A stretch of DNA of 42,941 bases from assembly GCF_000336675.1 (NCBI RefSeq), contig NZ_AOMB01000044.1, positions 1 through 42,941 on the forward strand, given 5' to 3'. Below the pieces are notes generated by a model. That model had not been told where the DNA came from. It saw only the letters and a program-made list of their open reading frames with translations, and ran no database searches. This document shows, piece after piece, positions 24,806-33,959 of this stretch. Source of the DNA: Halococcus hamelinensis 100A6. GTDB taxonomy: Archaea > Halobacteriota > Halobacteria > Halobacteriales > Halococcaceae. The translations under genes were made by a program, and so were the position numbers. Position 1 is the stretch's first letter, and every line of letters starts with the position of its first letter.

Positions 24806-25507
24806 CTATGAGGTAACCGCGACTTCGCCCTCGGGGCGCTCGGCGGCCTCGGCGTCGGCTTCGTCGCGGGCCTCGCGCTCCTGTTCCTCTTTTTTGTCCT
24901 TGACCTTCTTCATCCGGAAGATCTCCTCGCGTTCCTGTTCTTCGAGCTTCTGCTCGATGTACTCCTGGGACTCCCGGAGTTCGGGCAGGAGCTTGAACTC
25001 GAGGGCGTTGACCCGGCGCTTGGTGGTCTCGATCTCGTTCAGCATCTTCTTCATCGCGGTCTCGACCTCGGCGGCGAGCACGATCGAGTTGATGAGGTCC
25101 TCGTAGGCGTCGGCGGCCTCGTCGATGTAGGCGCTCGTCCCGAGCACGCCGTAGCCCCGCTGGTCGAGCGGCTTCTTGACCTTCGAGGACTCGATCTGGG
25201 GCACCACGACGCCCATGATGTTCTTCGATTGGATCGTGATCTCGGGGTGGTCCTCGAGGGCCGCGGCCGCACCGCGGACCGCGACGTCGCCCTCGATCGC
25301 CCGCGCCATGTCGATCTTCGCCTGGGCCTGCTCGTAGTCGTCGCCCATCCCCGAACGGACGTCCTGGGCCTCGTCGAGGATATCCATGAACTCCATGATG
25401 AGGCCGTCACGCTTCTGTTCGAGCGTGTCGTGGCCCCGCTCGGAGAGGTCGATGCGGTCCTCGATCCCCATCAGCTCCTTGCGGGTGGGTTTGACGTCGT
25501 TGGCCAT
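24806..25507 (-). CDS. atpD: A-type ATP synthase subunit D
   Basis: Central-stalk subunit of the archaeal A1AO ATP synthase, 233 residues. It shows the family's long antiparallel coiled coil: N-terminal [15 protein letters not shown]-terminal helix with [22 protein letters not shown]. It rotates inside the A3B3 ring and couples it to the membrane ring. The charged C-terminal tail (about 205-233, Glu/Lys/Ala-rich) extends past the conserved core. Last gene of the operon, 29 nt after atpB, with a promoter-like CTTAAG box between them, so it may also be transcribed separately. Confidence 0.95.
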   Translation of the reverse strand: MANDVKPTRKELMGIEDRIDLSERGHDTLEQKRDGLIMEFMDILDEAQDVRSGMGDDYEQAQAKIDMARAIEGDVAVRGAAAALEDHPEITIQSKNIMGVVVPQIESSKVKKPLDQRGYGVLGTSAYIDEAADAYEDLINSIVLAAEVETAMKKMLNEIETTKRRVNALEFKLLPELRESQEYIEQKLEEQEREEIFRMKKVKDKKEEQEREARDEADAEAAERPEGEVAVTS

Positions 25508-25515
25508 TGTTGGTT

Positions 25516-25541
25516 GGTGTTATGACACCGAGGTCCTTAAG
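25516..25541 (-). promoter_or_regulatory. Hairpin and CTTAAG box between atpB and atpD
   Basis: On the minus strand CTTAAGG (25535-25541) overlaps the atpB TAA stop (25537-25539) and lies 28-34 nt before the atpD ATG, a suitable TATA position. GGTGT/ACACC (25516-25529) forms a small hairpin after it. It could be an internal promoter or a processing signal. Confidence 0.35.
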
Positions 25542-26982
25542 CCTCGGCCTCGGCTCCGCTCGACTCCTCGCCCTCCTCCGGGGCGTCGTCGGCGTCCTCG
25601 TTGTAGTAGCGCTCGATGAGCTCCTCGTCGATCCGGTTGAGTTCCTGTTTCGGGAGCGCGGAGAGCAGTTCCCACCCGATGTCGAGGGTCTCCTCGACGT
25701 CGCGGTTGGTGTCGTAGCCCTGGTCGACGAACTCCGCCTCGAACCGGTCGGCGAGGTCGAGGTACTGGTTGTCGCGTTCGGAGAGCGCCTCGCGGCCCAC
25801 GATGTTCACCAGGTCCCGGAGGTCCTCGCCCTCCGCGTAGGCTGCGTAGAGCTGGTCGGAGACGTCGCCGTGGTCCTCGCGGGTCAGCCCTTCACCGATG
25901 CCGTCGTCCATCAGCCGCGAGAGGCTCGGCAGCACGTTCACCGGCGGCTCGACGCCCTGGCTGTTGAGGTCGCCGTCGAGCATGATCTGTCCCTCGGTGA
26001 TGTAGCCCGTGAGGTCGGGGATCGGGTGGGTCTCGTCCTCGCTCGGCATCGTGAGGATCGGGATCTGCGTCACCGAGCCGTCCCGGCCGCGGATCCGGCC
26101 CGCGCGCTCGTAGAGCTGCGCCAGGTCGGTGTACATGTAGCCCGGGTAGCCCCGGCGACCCGGAACCTCCTCGCGCGCCGCCCCGATCTCCCGGAGCGCC
26201 TCGCAGTAGTTGGTCATGTCCGTCAGGATCACCAACACGTGGTAGTCCTTCTCGAACGCGAGGTACTCCGCGGTCGTCAGCGCGAGCCGCGGGGTGATCT
26301 GGCGTTCGACGGCGGGGTCGTCCGCGAGGTTCGAGAAGACGACCGAGCGTTCGAGCGCGCCCGTGCGCTCGAAGTCCGCGAGGAACTCGTTGGACTCCTC
26401 GGCGGTGATACCCATCGCACAGAACACCACCGCGAACTCGCTGCCGTCACCTTCCTCGTCCGCCTCGTCCTCCTCCGGCACCGTTGCCTGGCGCGCGATC
26501 TGGAGGGCGAGTTCGTTGTGCGGCAGCCCCGAGGCCGAGAAGATCGGGAGTTTCTGACCCCGGACGAGGGTGTTCATGCCGTCGATGGCCGAGACACCCG
26601 TCTGGATGAACTCCTCGGGGTACTCTCTGGCCGTCGGATTGATCGCCGAACCGACGATGCTCTCGCGGCTGTCGGGGACGATCTCCGGGCCGTCGTCGAT
26701 CGGTCGGCCCGAGCCGTCGAGCACTCGCCCCAGTAGGTCCTCGGTGACGGGCATCGTCATGGTCTCGCCGAGGAAGCGGACCGAGGCATCGCGGTTGATG
26801 CTGCCGGTGCCCTCGAAGACCTGGATCGACACGAAGTCCTCCGAGGATTCGAGCACCTGGCCGCGCTTTCGCTCCCCGTCGGGGAGTTCGATCTCCACGA
26901 TCTCGTCGTAGCCGACCGGCTCGTCGATCTCGACGAACACCAGCGGCCCGCTGATCTCCTCGATCGTTCGATATTCCTTCAT
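25537..26982 (-). CDS. atpB: A-type ATP synthase subunit B
   Basis: Non-catalytic nucleotide-binding subunit of the A1 head, 481 residues. N-terminal beta-barrel ([24 protein letters not shown]), then the nucleotide-fold region in which the P-loop position is replaced ([13 protein letters not shown]), as is normal for subunit B. Other family segments are [28 protein letters not shown] and [19 protein letters not shown]. The C-terminus is an acidic low-complexity tail after about residue 455. The start lies one base after the atpA stop region (atpA ends at 28741-26984), so translation is closely linked. Confidence 0.97.
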   Translation of the reverse strand: MKEYRTIEEISGPLVFVEIDEPVGYDEIVEIELPDGERKRGQVLESSEDFVSIQVFEGTGSINRDASVRFLGETMTMPVTEDLLGRVLDGSGRPIDDGPEIVPDSRESIVGSAINPTAREYPEEFIQTGVSAIDGMNTLVRGQKLPIFSASGLPHNELALQIARQATVPEEDEADEEGDGSEFAVVFCAMGITAEESNEFLADFERTGALERSVVFSNLADDPAVERQITPRLALTTAEYLAFEKDYHVLVILTDMTNYCEALREIGAAREEVPGRRGYPGYMYTDLAQLYERAGRIRGRDGSVTQIPILTMPSEDETHPIPDLTGYITEGQIMLDGDLNSQGVEPPVNVLPSLSRLMDDGIGEGLTREDHGDVSDQLYAAYAEGEDLRDLVNIVGREALSERDNQYLDLADRFEAEFVDQGYDTNRDVEETLDIGWELLSALPKQELNRIDEELIERYYNEDADDAPEEGEESSGAEAEA

Positions 26983-26983
26983 G

Positions 26984-28741
26984 TTAGTATTTCTCCCGGA
27001 GCTGGTCCTGGATGTCGGACTCGATATTCTCGATGAACTCGCCGTACTCCTCGGTGGTCCCGATCCGGTTGAGCCGGGGTGCGGCGTCGATACTCGTGAT
27101 CTCCTCGACCGGAACGCCCGCTTCGAGCGCGTCGAAGGCCTCCTCGCTGTAGGTCTGGATCGCCTCCATCATCCGGTAGGTCTTCTCCGGCGAGGAGTAG
27201 GCGTCGGTCGGGTTGAGCGCGTTCTGCTGGAGGAACGCCTCCCGGAGGTAGCGCGCCACGTCGAGCGTGAGCTGCTGGTCGTCCGGCAGCGCGTCCTCGC
27301 CGACCAGTTGCACGATCTCCTGGAGTTCGGCCTCCTCGTCGAGGGTGTTGATCACCCACTGACGAGTCTCCGGCCAGTCGGCCGCGACGTTCTCCTCGAA
27401 CCACGGATCTAGCTGATCTCGATAGAGCGAGTACGACTCGTTCCAGTCGATCGCCGGGAAGTGCCGGCGCTCGGCGAGGTCGGAGTCGAGCGCCCAGAAC
27501 GTCTTCACGATACGCAGCGTGTTCTGGGTGACGGGTTCGGAGAAGTCGCCGCCCGGCGGGCTGACCGCCCCGACCGCCGAGATCGAGCCCTCGGTGCCGT
27601 TGATGTTCTCGAAGTAGCCCGCACGCTCGTAGAACGCCGAGAGCCGTGCCGCCAGGTAGGCGGGATAGCCCTCCTCGCCTGGCATCTCTTCGAGCCGCGA
27701 ACTGATCTCGCGCATCGCCTCGGCCCACCGCGAGGTGGAGTCGGCCATCAGCGCGACGTCGTAGCCCATGTCGCGGTAGTACTCGGCGATCGTGATCCCG
27801 GTGTAGACACACGACTCGCGTGCCGCCACCGGCATGTTCGAGGTGTTCGCGATGAGACACGTCCGGCTCATCAGCGGTTTCCCCGTGTTCGGGTCCTCGA
27901 GGTCCGGGAAGTCGTCGATGACCTCCGTCATCTCGTTGCCCCGCTCGCCACAGCCGATGTAGATCACGATGTCGGCGTCGGCGAACTTCGCGAGGCTCTG
28001 CTGGGTGACGGTCTTCCCGCTGCCGAACGGCCCCGGGATCGCCGCCGTCCCGCCCTTCGCGAGCGGGAAGAGGCCGTCCTGGACCCGCTGGCCAGTGACG
28101 AGCGGCGTCGTCGGCGTCTGTTTGTCGACCGTCGGGCGGGTCTCGCGCACCGGCCACTCCTGGTGCATCGTGACCTCCTCGCCCGAGTCGAGTTCGACGA
28201 TCGAGTCGGTGACCGAGAACGACCCCTCCTCGACGTTCGTGACCTCGCCGCCCTCGTAGTCGGGCGGCACCATCACGCGGTGTTCGATGCTCTCGGTTTC
28301 GGGGACCGTTCCCACGACGTCGCCGGCTTCGAGCTCGTCGCCAACCTCGACCGTGGGCGTGAACTCCCACTCCTCGTCGAGGTCGATCCCCGGCGCGTCG
28401 ACGCCACGGTCGAGGAACGCGCCCATCCGGTCTTCGAGCACGTCGAGCGGGCGCTGGACGCCGTCGTAGATCGAATAGAGCATGCCGGGACCGAGGTCGA
28501 CCGACAGCGGTTCACCGGTGTTCTCGACGGGTTGGCCCGGCGAGATCCCCGAGGTCTCCTCGTAGACCTGGATGGTGGTCCGATCGCCCTCGATCTCGAT
28601 CACTTCGCCCATCAGCCCCTCGTCGCCGACGTAGACCACGTCGTTCATCCGCGCGCCGAGGCCCGTGGCGACCACCACGGGACCGCTCACGCTGGCGATG
28701 GTGCCGTCGTCCGTCGTTCGTGTCTCTGTTGCTTGACTCAT
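26984..28741 (-). CDS. atpA: A-type ATP synthase subunit A (catalytic)
   Basis: Catalytic subunit of the A1 head, 585 residues, normal length, with no intein. The Walker A P-loop GPFGSGKT is at 237-244, preceded by the bulge region typical of V/A-type A subunits (about 110-200, [18 protein letters not shown]). Downstream come [27 protein letters not shown] and the [17 protein letters not shown] segment. It pairs with atpB in the A3B3 hexamer. The ATG at 28741 lies 3 nt from the atpF stop. Confidence 0.98.
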   Translation of the reverse strand: MSQATETRTTDDGTIASVSGPVVVATGLGARMNDVVYVGDEGLMGEVIEIEGDRTTIQVYEETSGISPGQPVENTGEPLSVDLGPGMLYSIYDGVQRPLDVLEDRMGAFLDRGVDAPGIDLDEEWEFTPTVEVGDELEAGDVVGTVPETESIEHRVMVPPDYEGGEVTNVEEGSFSVTDSIVELDSGEEVTMHQEWPVRETRPTVDKQTPTTPLVTGQRVQDGLFPLAKGGTAAIPGPFGSGKTVTQQSLAKFADADIVIYIGCGERGNEMTEVIDDFPDLEDPNTGKPLMSRTCLIANTSNMPVAARESCVYTGITIAEYYRDMGYDVALMADSTSRWAEAMREISSRLEEMPGEEGYPAYLAARLSAFYERAGYFENINGTEGSISAVGAVSPPGGDFSEPVTQNTLRIVKTFWALDSDLAERRHFPAIDWNESYSLYRDQLDPWFEENVAADWPETRQWVINTLDEEAELQEIVQLVGEDALPDDQQLTLDVARYLREAFLQQNALNPTDAYSSPEKTYRMMEAIQTYSEEAFDALEAGVPVEEITSIDAAPRLNRIGTTEEYGEFIENIESDIQDQLREKY

Positions 28742-28744
28742 GAT

Positions 28745-29071
28745 TTAGGTGTCGTCCATCAGGTCGATGCCGATGGCGCGTTTGATCTGCTCGCGCAGCC
28801 CGCCGCTGCCCGCCTCGTCGCCGCCGAGCGTCACCAGCGTGGGTTCGATGCTGGTTTCGGCGTCCTGTCGTACGCCGCGCGAGAGGTACTCGGTGTCGGC
28901 GTCGGCCATCACCACGATCCCGACGTCATCGTTCGCGAACACCCGCTCGACGGCGTCGTCGAGCTTTTCGTCCTTTTCGTCCTCCGCGACGTTCTCGATC
29001 TCGCGAACGCCCGCGAGGCGAAAGCCGGTGGTGAACTCCGGCGTGCCGATGACCGCGATCTCCTGGCTCAT
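28745..29071 (-). CDS. atpF: A-type ATP synthase subunit F
   Basis: Small central-stalk subunit, 108 residues, a CheY-like fold that binds subunits D and B and regulates the head. The family pattern is EIAVIGTPEFTTGFRLAGV at the start and NDDVGIVVMADADTEYL in the middle; the C-terminal helix ends EQIKRAIGIDL. The start codon overlaps the stop of an 18-codon ORF that bridges it to atpC. Confidence 0.93.
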   Translation of the reverse strand: MSQEIAVIGTPEFTTGFRLAGVREIENVAEDEKDEKLDDAVERVFANDDVGIVVMADADTEYLSRGVRQDAETSIEPTLVTLGGDEAGSGGLREQIKRAIGIDLMDDT

Positions 29072-29124
29072 TGGTGTTCGTCCCCCGCCCTACGCGACCC
29101 ACCGGTTTCGGCGTGTCGGTTCAT
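29068..29124 (-). CDS. 18-codon bridging ORF between atpC and atpF (uncertain)
   Basis: The atpC stop overlaps an ATG as TGATG (29120s), opening an 18-codon ORF (MNRHAETGGSRRAGDEHQ). Its TGA overlaps the atpF ATG as ATGA. Start and stop both join neighbours by overlap, as in translational coupling. It may let ribosomes cross the 49-nt gap; a functional peptide is not implied. Chance is a real alternative in GC-rich DNA. Confidence 0.3.
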   Translation of the reverse strand: MNRHAETGGSRRAGDEHQ

Positions 29125-30173
29125 CGGAGGACGAGGTCCTCCTCGATCGTCTCGGGGTCGAGCCCCGCGGCCCGACCGCGGGCGATCGCCCGGACGTTGT
29201 CGACCTCGCGCTCCTTCGCGAGCACGTAGGCGAACACCGGACAGACCGAGAGCGGGTACCAGTTCGCGAGCCGGCCGGCGTACTCCGCCAGCGCGGCGTC
29301 GAGCGCGCGCTCGAAACCCGTCAGGCTGTCCGCGTCGTCGAGCGCGTCGAGCGCCGCGTCGAGTTCGTCGCCGTACCGGCTGTCGGCCAGCCGGGCGGCG
29401 AGCTCGTCGGGGTTGTCCGCGACCCCCGCGAGGTCCGATTCGTCGAACAGCCGCCCGCCCTCGATGAAGTAGGCCGCGGGGTCGGTGTCCGCGCCCGAGC
29501 GCGCCAGCCGGAGCGCGTTCCGGGCGTTCCGGAAGTCGATCTCGGCTTCGAGGAACTTGAGGTAGAGCCGTCGAGCGTTGCTCTCGCCGGGTCGCACCGC
29601 CAGCAGTTCCTCGTAGTAGGCCCGGTCGATCGCGTTTTCGATCGGCACCAGCGTGCCGGTCGACTCGTACTCGTCGAGCGCGCTCTCCAGGGGCGGCCCG
29701 AAGACGGTGTCCGAGAGCCCCTCGACGACGGCCTCGATCGAGTCGGCTTCGAGCAGCCGGTCGAGACGGTCCTCGTCGAACTCGCCGGTTCGAACCAGGT
29801 CGTTCTCGACGCTCTCGCGACCGGTGTCGGCGTAGATCCCCCGGAGTATCGTCTTGACGTTCCACGCGTCGAACTTCCGGAGGTAGCGCGCGATGTCGTC
29901 GTAGAGCGGGCCGCTCGCCCACCGCAGGAGGTCCTCGAAGTCCTTCGCGAGGTTCCGGGCGAGCGCGTGCTCGACCAGGTCGACGCCCGAGTGGCGAGTC
30001 CCGAGCGCGTTCATCTCCTCTTCGTACTGCGATTCCTCCATGAATCGCGCGATACCGCTTGGCTCCATCCGCACCAGCTGTTGGTAGTCCTCCTCGTCGA
30101 ACAGGTTCGCCCGGCGCGATCGTACCCGGGCGGTGACGTACTCGTAGTTCGAGTCGGTGGCGCGCGTGCTCAT
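29121..30173 (-). CDS. atpC: A-type ATP synthase subunit C
   Basis: Funnel-shaped stalk subunit (V-type d / A-type C) that links the central stalk to the rotor ring, 350 residues, mainly helical. The family pattern includes the N-terminal YEYVTARVRSRRANLF, YLRKFDAWNVKTILRGIY near 97-114, the SNARRLYLKFLEAEIDFRNARNALRLA helix (in parts), and the C-terminal YVLAKEREVDNVRAIARG. The start at 30173 overlaps the atpE stop. Confidence 0.95.
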   Translation of the reverse strand: MSTRATDSNYEYVTARVRSRRANLFDEEDYQQLVRMEPSGIARFMEESQYEEEMNALGTRHSGVDLVEHALARNLAKDFEDLLRWASGPLYDDIARYLRKFDAWNVKTILRGIYADTGRESVENDLVRTGEFDEDRLDRLLEADSIEAVVEGLSDTVFGPPLESALDEYESTGTLVPIENAIDRAYYEELLAVRPGESNARRLYLKFLEAEIDFRNARNALRLARSGADTDPAAYFIEGGRLFDESDLAGVADNPDELAARLADSRYGDELDAALDALDDADSLTGFERALDAALAEYAGRLANWYPLSVCPVFAYVLAKEREVDNVRAIARGRAAGLDPETIEEDLVLR

Positions 30174-30751
30174 TGGTCGAACAGCCTGGAACTCACGGCT
30201 TTGAGTTCGTCGTCCCAGACCGAATCGAGCATCGAATCGAACGTGTTGTTGACCCGAACCCGCGAGGCCTCGCTCTCGGCGACTACACCACCGAGACAGT
30301 CGTACTCCCCGGCGTGCTCGAAGCCGTCGTACTCCGTGGCGAGCGTGGCGAGCAGGTCGGCGTCGTCGGCTCGACCGTAGAGGCCGACCGACGCGCCGTC
30401 GTCGAACTCCGCCGCGGCGTCCTCGAGCAGCGCCCGCGTGAGCTCCTCGCGCTCCTCGCCCGAGAGACCCGCGACCCGGTCTTCGACCGTCTCGCGGAGG
30501 TCGGAGAGGACCTCCCGCCGTGTTTCGAGCCGGAGCTGTTTGGCCTCGAGCTTCACGCTCGAGAGCCGCTGGTCGCGTTCGCGCTCGATCTGCGTTTCGA
30601 CCTCGCGCTCGCGTTCGGAGACCGTCTCCTCGGCGTCGGCTTCGGCCTCGTCGACGATCTCCGCGGCGCGTTCGTCGGCCGCCTCGCGGATGCGTTCGGC
30701 GCGTTCGCGTGCTTCCTCCTTGACGTCCTCGGCGACGGTTTCGAGACTCAT
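30170..30751 (-). CDS. atpE: A-type ATP synthase subunit E
   Basis: Peripheral-stalk subunit, 193 residues. The N-terminal 100 residues are a charged Glu/Arg-rich coiled coil (VKEEARERAERIREAADER and following). The C-terminal domain ends GGVVAESEASRVRVNNTFDSML, the family signature that binds the head. Pairs with subunit H as the stator. The stop overlaps atpC; the start is 9 nt after the atpK stop. Confidence 0.95.
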   Translation of the reverse strand: MSLETVAEDVKEEARERAERIREAADERAAEIVDEAEADAEETVSEREREVETQIERERDQRLSSVKLEAKQLRLETRREVLSDLRETVEDRVAGLSGEEREELTRALLEDAAAEFDDGASVGLYGRADDADLLATLATEYDGFEHAGEYDCLGGVVAESEASRVRVNNTFDSMLDSVWDDELKAVSSRLFDQ

Positions 30752-30760
30752 TCCATCACC

Positions 30761-31051
30761 TTACGCGCCGGCGAGGAAGAACGCCACGAATCCGATGATG
30801 ATCACGGTCTCGGGGATCACCGTCAGGAAGATGGCGATCCCGAGCGAGATCGAGCCTTCCGAGTACGCACCGACGGCCGCGGCACCGATGCCGCGCTGTG
30901 CGTTCCCGGTACCGACCCCGGCGAGGCCGACGCCGATCGCCGCGAGACCGCTCGCGAGCGCCGCCGCGGCTTCGGTCGACATTCCACCGCCACCGCCGCC
31001 CTGTTGTAGCAGTACCCCCGGATCGACGAGCGCGCTGATGAGTTCTAGCAT
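30761..31051 (-). CDS. atpK: A-type ATP synthase subunit K (rotor ring c-subunit)
   Basis: Membrane rotor proteolipid, 96 residues: helix 1 about 28-50, helix 2 about 66-94 with the ion-binding carboxylate Glu81 in VIPETVIIIG. The N-terminal 24 residues, including a run of six glycines, extend beyond the hairpin core; a start at Met24 would give a 73-residue protein of usual length. Haloarchaeal K subunits often have such an extension, possibly cleaved. An internal promoter-like box and a 10-codon ORF lie upstream, which could allow extra synthesis of this high-copy subunit. Confidence 0.9.
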   Translation of the reverse strand: MLELISALVDPGVLLQQGGGGGGMSTEAAAALASGLAAIGVGLAGVGTGNAQRGIGAAAVGAYSEGSISLGIAIFLTVIPETVIIIGFVAFFLAGA

Positions 31052-31055
31052 GGCG

Positions 31056-31088
31056 TCAGTTGTCCTCGTTCCGTGTGTCGTCGGTCAT
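31056..31088 (-). CDS. 10-codon upstream ORF before atpK (uncertain)
   Basis: ATG at 31088, ten codons (MTDDTRNEDN), TGA at 31056-31058, then four bases to the atpK ATG. It begins about 10 nt after the transcript start predicted from the box at 31121-31128. It could act as a leader peptide or reinitiation element; there is no evidence of a functional product. Confidence 0.3.
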   Translation of the reverse strand: MTDDTRNEDN

Positions 31089-31120
31089 TGTCGAACGGGC
31101 TAAAGTCCCCGCACCAGCCA

Positions 31121-31128
31121 CATAAAAC
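31121..31128 (-). promoter_or_regulatory. Internal promoter candidate of the atp operon (before atpK)
   Basis: The minus strand reads GTTTTATG, in an AT-rich patch rare for this genome. It lies in the 169-nt gap between atpI and atpK, the only long gap in the operon. A transcript would start near 31098. A 6-bp inverted repeat CTCAAA/TTTGAG (31164-31182) precedes it and could end or process the upstream atpHI message. Confidence 0.45.
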
Positions 31129-31220
31129 TTCTCAAAATATTCGCCGTAGACCGAACGAACAGGCTCAAATACGTGGTTTGAGTAGTTCTCGAAATCGGCC
31201 GGTTTCGAAACGAACCCGCC

Positions 31221-33431
31221 CTACTCTTCGAGGGTGTGGGTCCGTTCGTGGCCGAACGGTTCGTACTGGTCGCCGCCGCCCTCGTAGAACTGGTTGAAGA
31301 ACTCGACGTACTCAAGCCGCACGGCCTGGAGGCCGGCGCTCATGACGCCGACGCCGAGCACCAGCAGGTGGCCGACCACGAGCAGCACCATCCCGAAGGC
31401 CGCACCGGCGATGCCCATGTGGATCAGCCCGCCGAACATCAGCGAGGCCTCGCCGCTCAGGGTCTCGACGTAGCCCGGTCCGTGGGTGAACAGGAGGTGG
31501 AACTCGCCGTTGTGCTCGTAGGCCCCGAAGACCAGCAGGTTGACCGCGAACGCCAGCCCGACCTCCGCGAGCACCTCCGCGGCGAGCCGGGTGTACGAGA
31601 GGGGGTTGACGAAGGCCGCTCGAAGCAGCCCTTCGAGGAACCCGACGAGGACACCGATGCCCCCGAAGTGGTTGACCTCGTTGACGATCACGAGGGTGAG
31701 TCCGACCACCAGTCCGACGCCGAGGCCGGCCCAGCCGACGGTCGGCGAGAAGCCCGCGAAGCCGAACGCGAACGGCTGGCCGTTGAAGGCCTGGAACATC
31801 AGCTCGGGTTTGACGCCCATCAGGGTGCGGCTCATGAGCCAGACCCAGACGCCGAGCATCAGGACGAGGTACGAGCCGCTCTCGAGCATCGCGGTCTTGA
31901 AGCTCGTCCGGAGGTTGTCGGCGAAGTCGAAGAGGTAGCCGACCGTCATGTGGAGCAGGCCGAAGAGCACGCTGATCAGGAGCCAGGCGTTCGCGTAGGC
32001 CCCGTACGTCGGCATCAGCCCTTTGTGAAGGGGCTGGCTTTCGAGGCCGAGCGCGCCCTCCCAGAGGTACAGCTTGATGAGCTCCGTGCCGAATATCTCG
32101 CCGTAGAGTATCCCGAACACGAGCGTGAACCCACCCGCCCACAGCGTGATCGCGCCGAGGGCGCGGATCCCGTCGCTCTCGAAGCGTTTGAACAGCAGGG
32201 TGCCCACGGTGAGGTAGACCAGCCCGTAGCCGGCGTCCCCGATCATGAACCCGAACATCAGCGGGAGGGTCAGGAAGAGGACGATCGACGGGTCGATCTC
32301 CGAGTACTTCGGCCGGCTCACCGTCTTGACGAGGAGTTCGAAGGGTTTCACCGGGCCCGGGTTGTCCTGGACCACCGGCGGGTCGCGCTTGCCGATGGCG
32401 ACGTCGGTGCCGCCGTCGGCCGCGACCTCCGCTTCGGTCTCGTCGCTCGATCCACCGTCACCACCCGATTCGGTCGGCTCGCGCTCGGTCACCTGGCCGT
32501 CGCTGTTGTAGGAGGCCTGTTCGAGTTCCTCGACGACGACGTGGTCGCCGACCGCCTCCCTGAGCCGCGATTCGAGGTCGTCGAACCGGTCGGTTGGCAC
32601 CCAGCCCTCGGCGACGAAGGCGTTCTTCGTCGTCGCGAAGGAGAGCGGGGCCTCGCGGCGCTGGACCTCGATCGCGAGCTCCTCCTCGGCGGCGAGCAGG
32701 AAGTCCCCGTGCTCGTCGCGGACCTCACGGATCTCGGCTTCGACGTCCTCGACGTCGTCGGCGAGCGCGCTCCGGCGACTGTCGAGGTCGTCGAGGTGGT
32801 CCTCGGGGCTGCCCTCGGCGTCGGGCACGTCGACCGCGACGAACTCGGTACCGGTGAGTGCGTCGTCGAGGACGTCCGTCTCGCCCGGCGCGGGCTCGGC
32901 GAACACCGCGACTGCGCGCTCGTCGGTGAAGAGTTCGTAGCGTTCGATCGTTTCCGAATCGTCGAGCGCCTCGCGAACTGCCGCTTCGTCGGCCTCGCCC
33001 ACGCGGGTTTCGAGCGAGTCGTAGCCCGAGAGCAGGTCGAGGTCGATCCCGAGCGCCGCGAGGGGTTCGAGCGCGTCGATCCGGTCGGCGAGGTCGGCAC
33101 GCTGGCCTTCGAGGTCCTCGCGCCGGTCGTCGAGCTCGTTGGCCCGCGTGCGGACGGTCTCGATCCGGTCGCCCATCCCGTCGAGGTCGATGTGGCTCGT
33201 CTCGCGGTCCTCGTCGACGTCGAGGAGCGAGAGGAGCGAGCGCACGGTGACGAGACGGTCGGCGGCCTCGTCGGCCCCCGTGACCGGGTTCCCGGGTTCG
33301 AAGCCCTCCCACTCGCCGTCGTAGCCCGTGACGTGGAGGAGGTCGAGCCGGTGGACGGTTTCGATGGTGTCGGTGAGGACGCGCTTCGCGCCCGTGACCG
33401 ACACCCGGCTCATCCGTTCAGGTCTGAGCAT
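31221..33431 (-). CDS. atpI: A-type ATP synthase subunit I (membrane stator, a-subunit homologue)
   Basis: Large membrane stator, 736 residues, equivalent to V-type subunit a. The N-terminal half (to about 330) is cytoplasmic and coiled-coil rich and carries an acidic Ser/Gly/Glu linker (around ESGGDGGSSDETE). The C-terminal half has about eight transmembrane helices, including FGFMIGDAGYGLVYL and the proton-path arginine in PLSYTRLAAEVLAE. The ATG at 33431 (MLRPERMSRVSVTG) overlaps atpH by 14 nt; Met7 at 33413 is an alternative. The upstream in-frame Arg/Pro/Ser-rich stretch is a shadow of atpH. Confidence 0.95.
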   Translation of the reverse strand: MLRPERMSRVSVTGAKRVLTDTIETVHRLDLLHVTGYDGEWEGFEPGNPVTGADEAADRLVTVRSLLSLLDVDEDRETSHIDLDGMGDRIETVRTRANELDDRREDLEGQRADLADRIDALEPLAALGIDLDLLSGYDSLETRVGEADEAAVREALDDSETIERYELFTDERAVAVFAEPAPGETDVLDDALTGTEFVAVDVPDAEGSPEDHLDDLDSRRSALADDVEDVEAEIREVRDEHGDFLLAAEEELAIEVQRREAPLSFATTKNAFVAEGWVPTDRFDDLESRLREAVGDHVVVEELEQASYNSDGQVTEREPTESGGDGGSSDETEAEVAADGGTDVAIGKRDPPVVQDNPGPVKPFELLVKTVSRPKYSEIDPSIVLFLTLPLMFGFMIGDAGYGLVYLTVGTLLFKRFESDGIRALGAITLWAGGFTLVFGILYGEIFGTELIKLYLWEGALGLESQPLHKGLMPTYGAYANAWLLISVLFGLLHMTVGYLFDFADNLRTSFKTAMLESGSYLVLMLGVWVWLMSRTLMGVKPELMFQAFNGQPFAFGFAGFSPTVGWAGLGVGLVVGLTLVIVNEVNHFGGIGVLVGFLEGLLRAAFVNPLSYTRLAAEVLAEVGLAFAVNLLVFGAYEHNGEFHLLFTHGPGYVETLSGEASLMFGGLIHMGIAGAAFGMVLLVVGHLLVLGVGVMSAGLQAVRLEYVEFFNQFYEGGGDQYEPFGHERTHTLEE

Positions 33432-33750
33432 GAACCTCCTCGGTGAACCGCTCGACGACGTAGTCGGCGGTGTCGTCGAGGTTCTCGCGCGCGTTGGATT
33501 CGAGTTCCTCGCGCTCCGCGTCGGCCTCGTCGAGGATCGCCTCGCGCTCGGATTCGATCTCCTCGCGGGCGGTTTCGAGCCGTTCCTCTTCGAGTTCGTC
33601 GGCCTCCTGTTCGGCCTCCTCACGGATCTCGTCGGCCTCCTCGCGGGCCTCGGCGATCCGCTCCTCGCGGTCGGCTTCCGCCTCCTCGATTATCTCCTCG
33701 GCCTCGCGCTCTGCCCCCTGAATTCGGTCGAGCACCTCTGGTCTGGCCAT
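33418..33750 (-). CDS. atpH: A-type ATP synthase subunit H (peripheral stalk)
   Basis: A 110-residue, almost wholly coiled-coil, Glu-rich protein (RIQGAEREAEEIIEEAEADR and onward), the stator partner of subunit E. The start MARPEVLDRIQ at 33750 is preferred to one eight codons upstream because CCAAATAGG (33777-33785) then sits 27-35 nt away as promoter. It is the first gene of the operon. Confidence 0.92.
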   Translation of the reverse strand: MARPEVLDRIQGAEREAEEIIEEAEADREERIAEAREEADEIREEAEQEADELEEERLETAREEIESEREAILDEADAEREELESNARENLDDTADYVVERFTEEVHAQT

Positions 33751-33775
33751 GTCGTTCAGTGAGGCTTGTCCCACC

Positions 33776-33785
33776 GCCTATTTGG
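33776..33785 (-). promoter_or_regulatory. Main promoter candidate of the atp operon
   Basis: The minus strand reads CCAAATAGGC 26-35 nt before the atpH ATG, matching a TATA element for a near-leaderless transcript. Confidence 0.45.
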
Positions 33786-33959
33786 TCGTTCCGGATACCA
33801 TCGCACAGCGAGTTCGCGATTCGACCCGCACCACTTCAACGAAATCGGCGAATGGATCGTCCGGGATTATCGTGCTCCACGACGAATCAGCCGCAGTGGC
33901 GCGCGCTCGCGACCGGTCCGAACGAAAGTGAGGGCCGGTCGCGGACATTGTGCGAGGGA

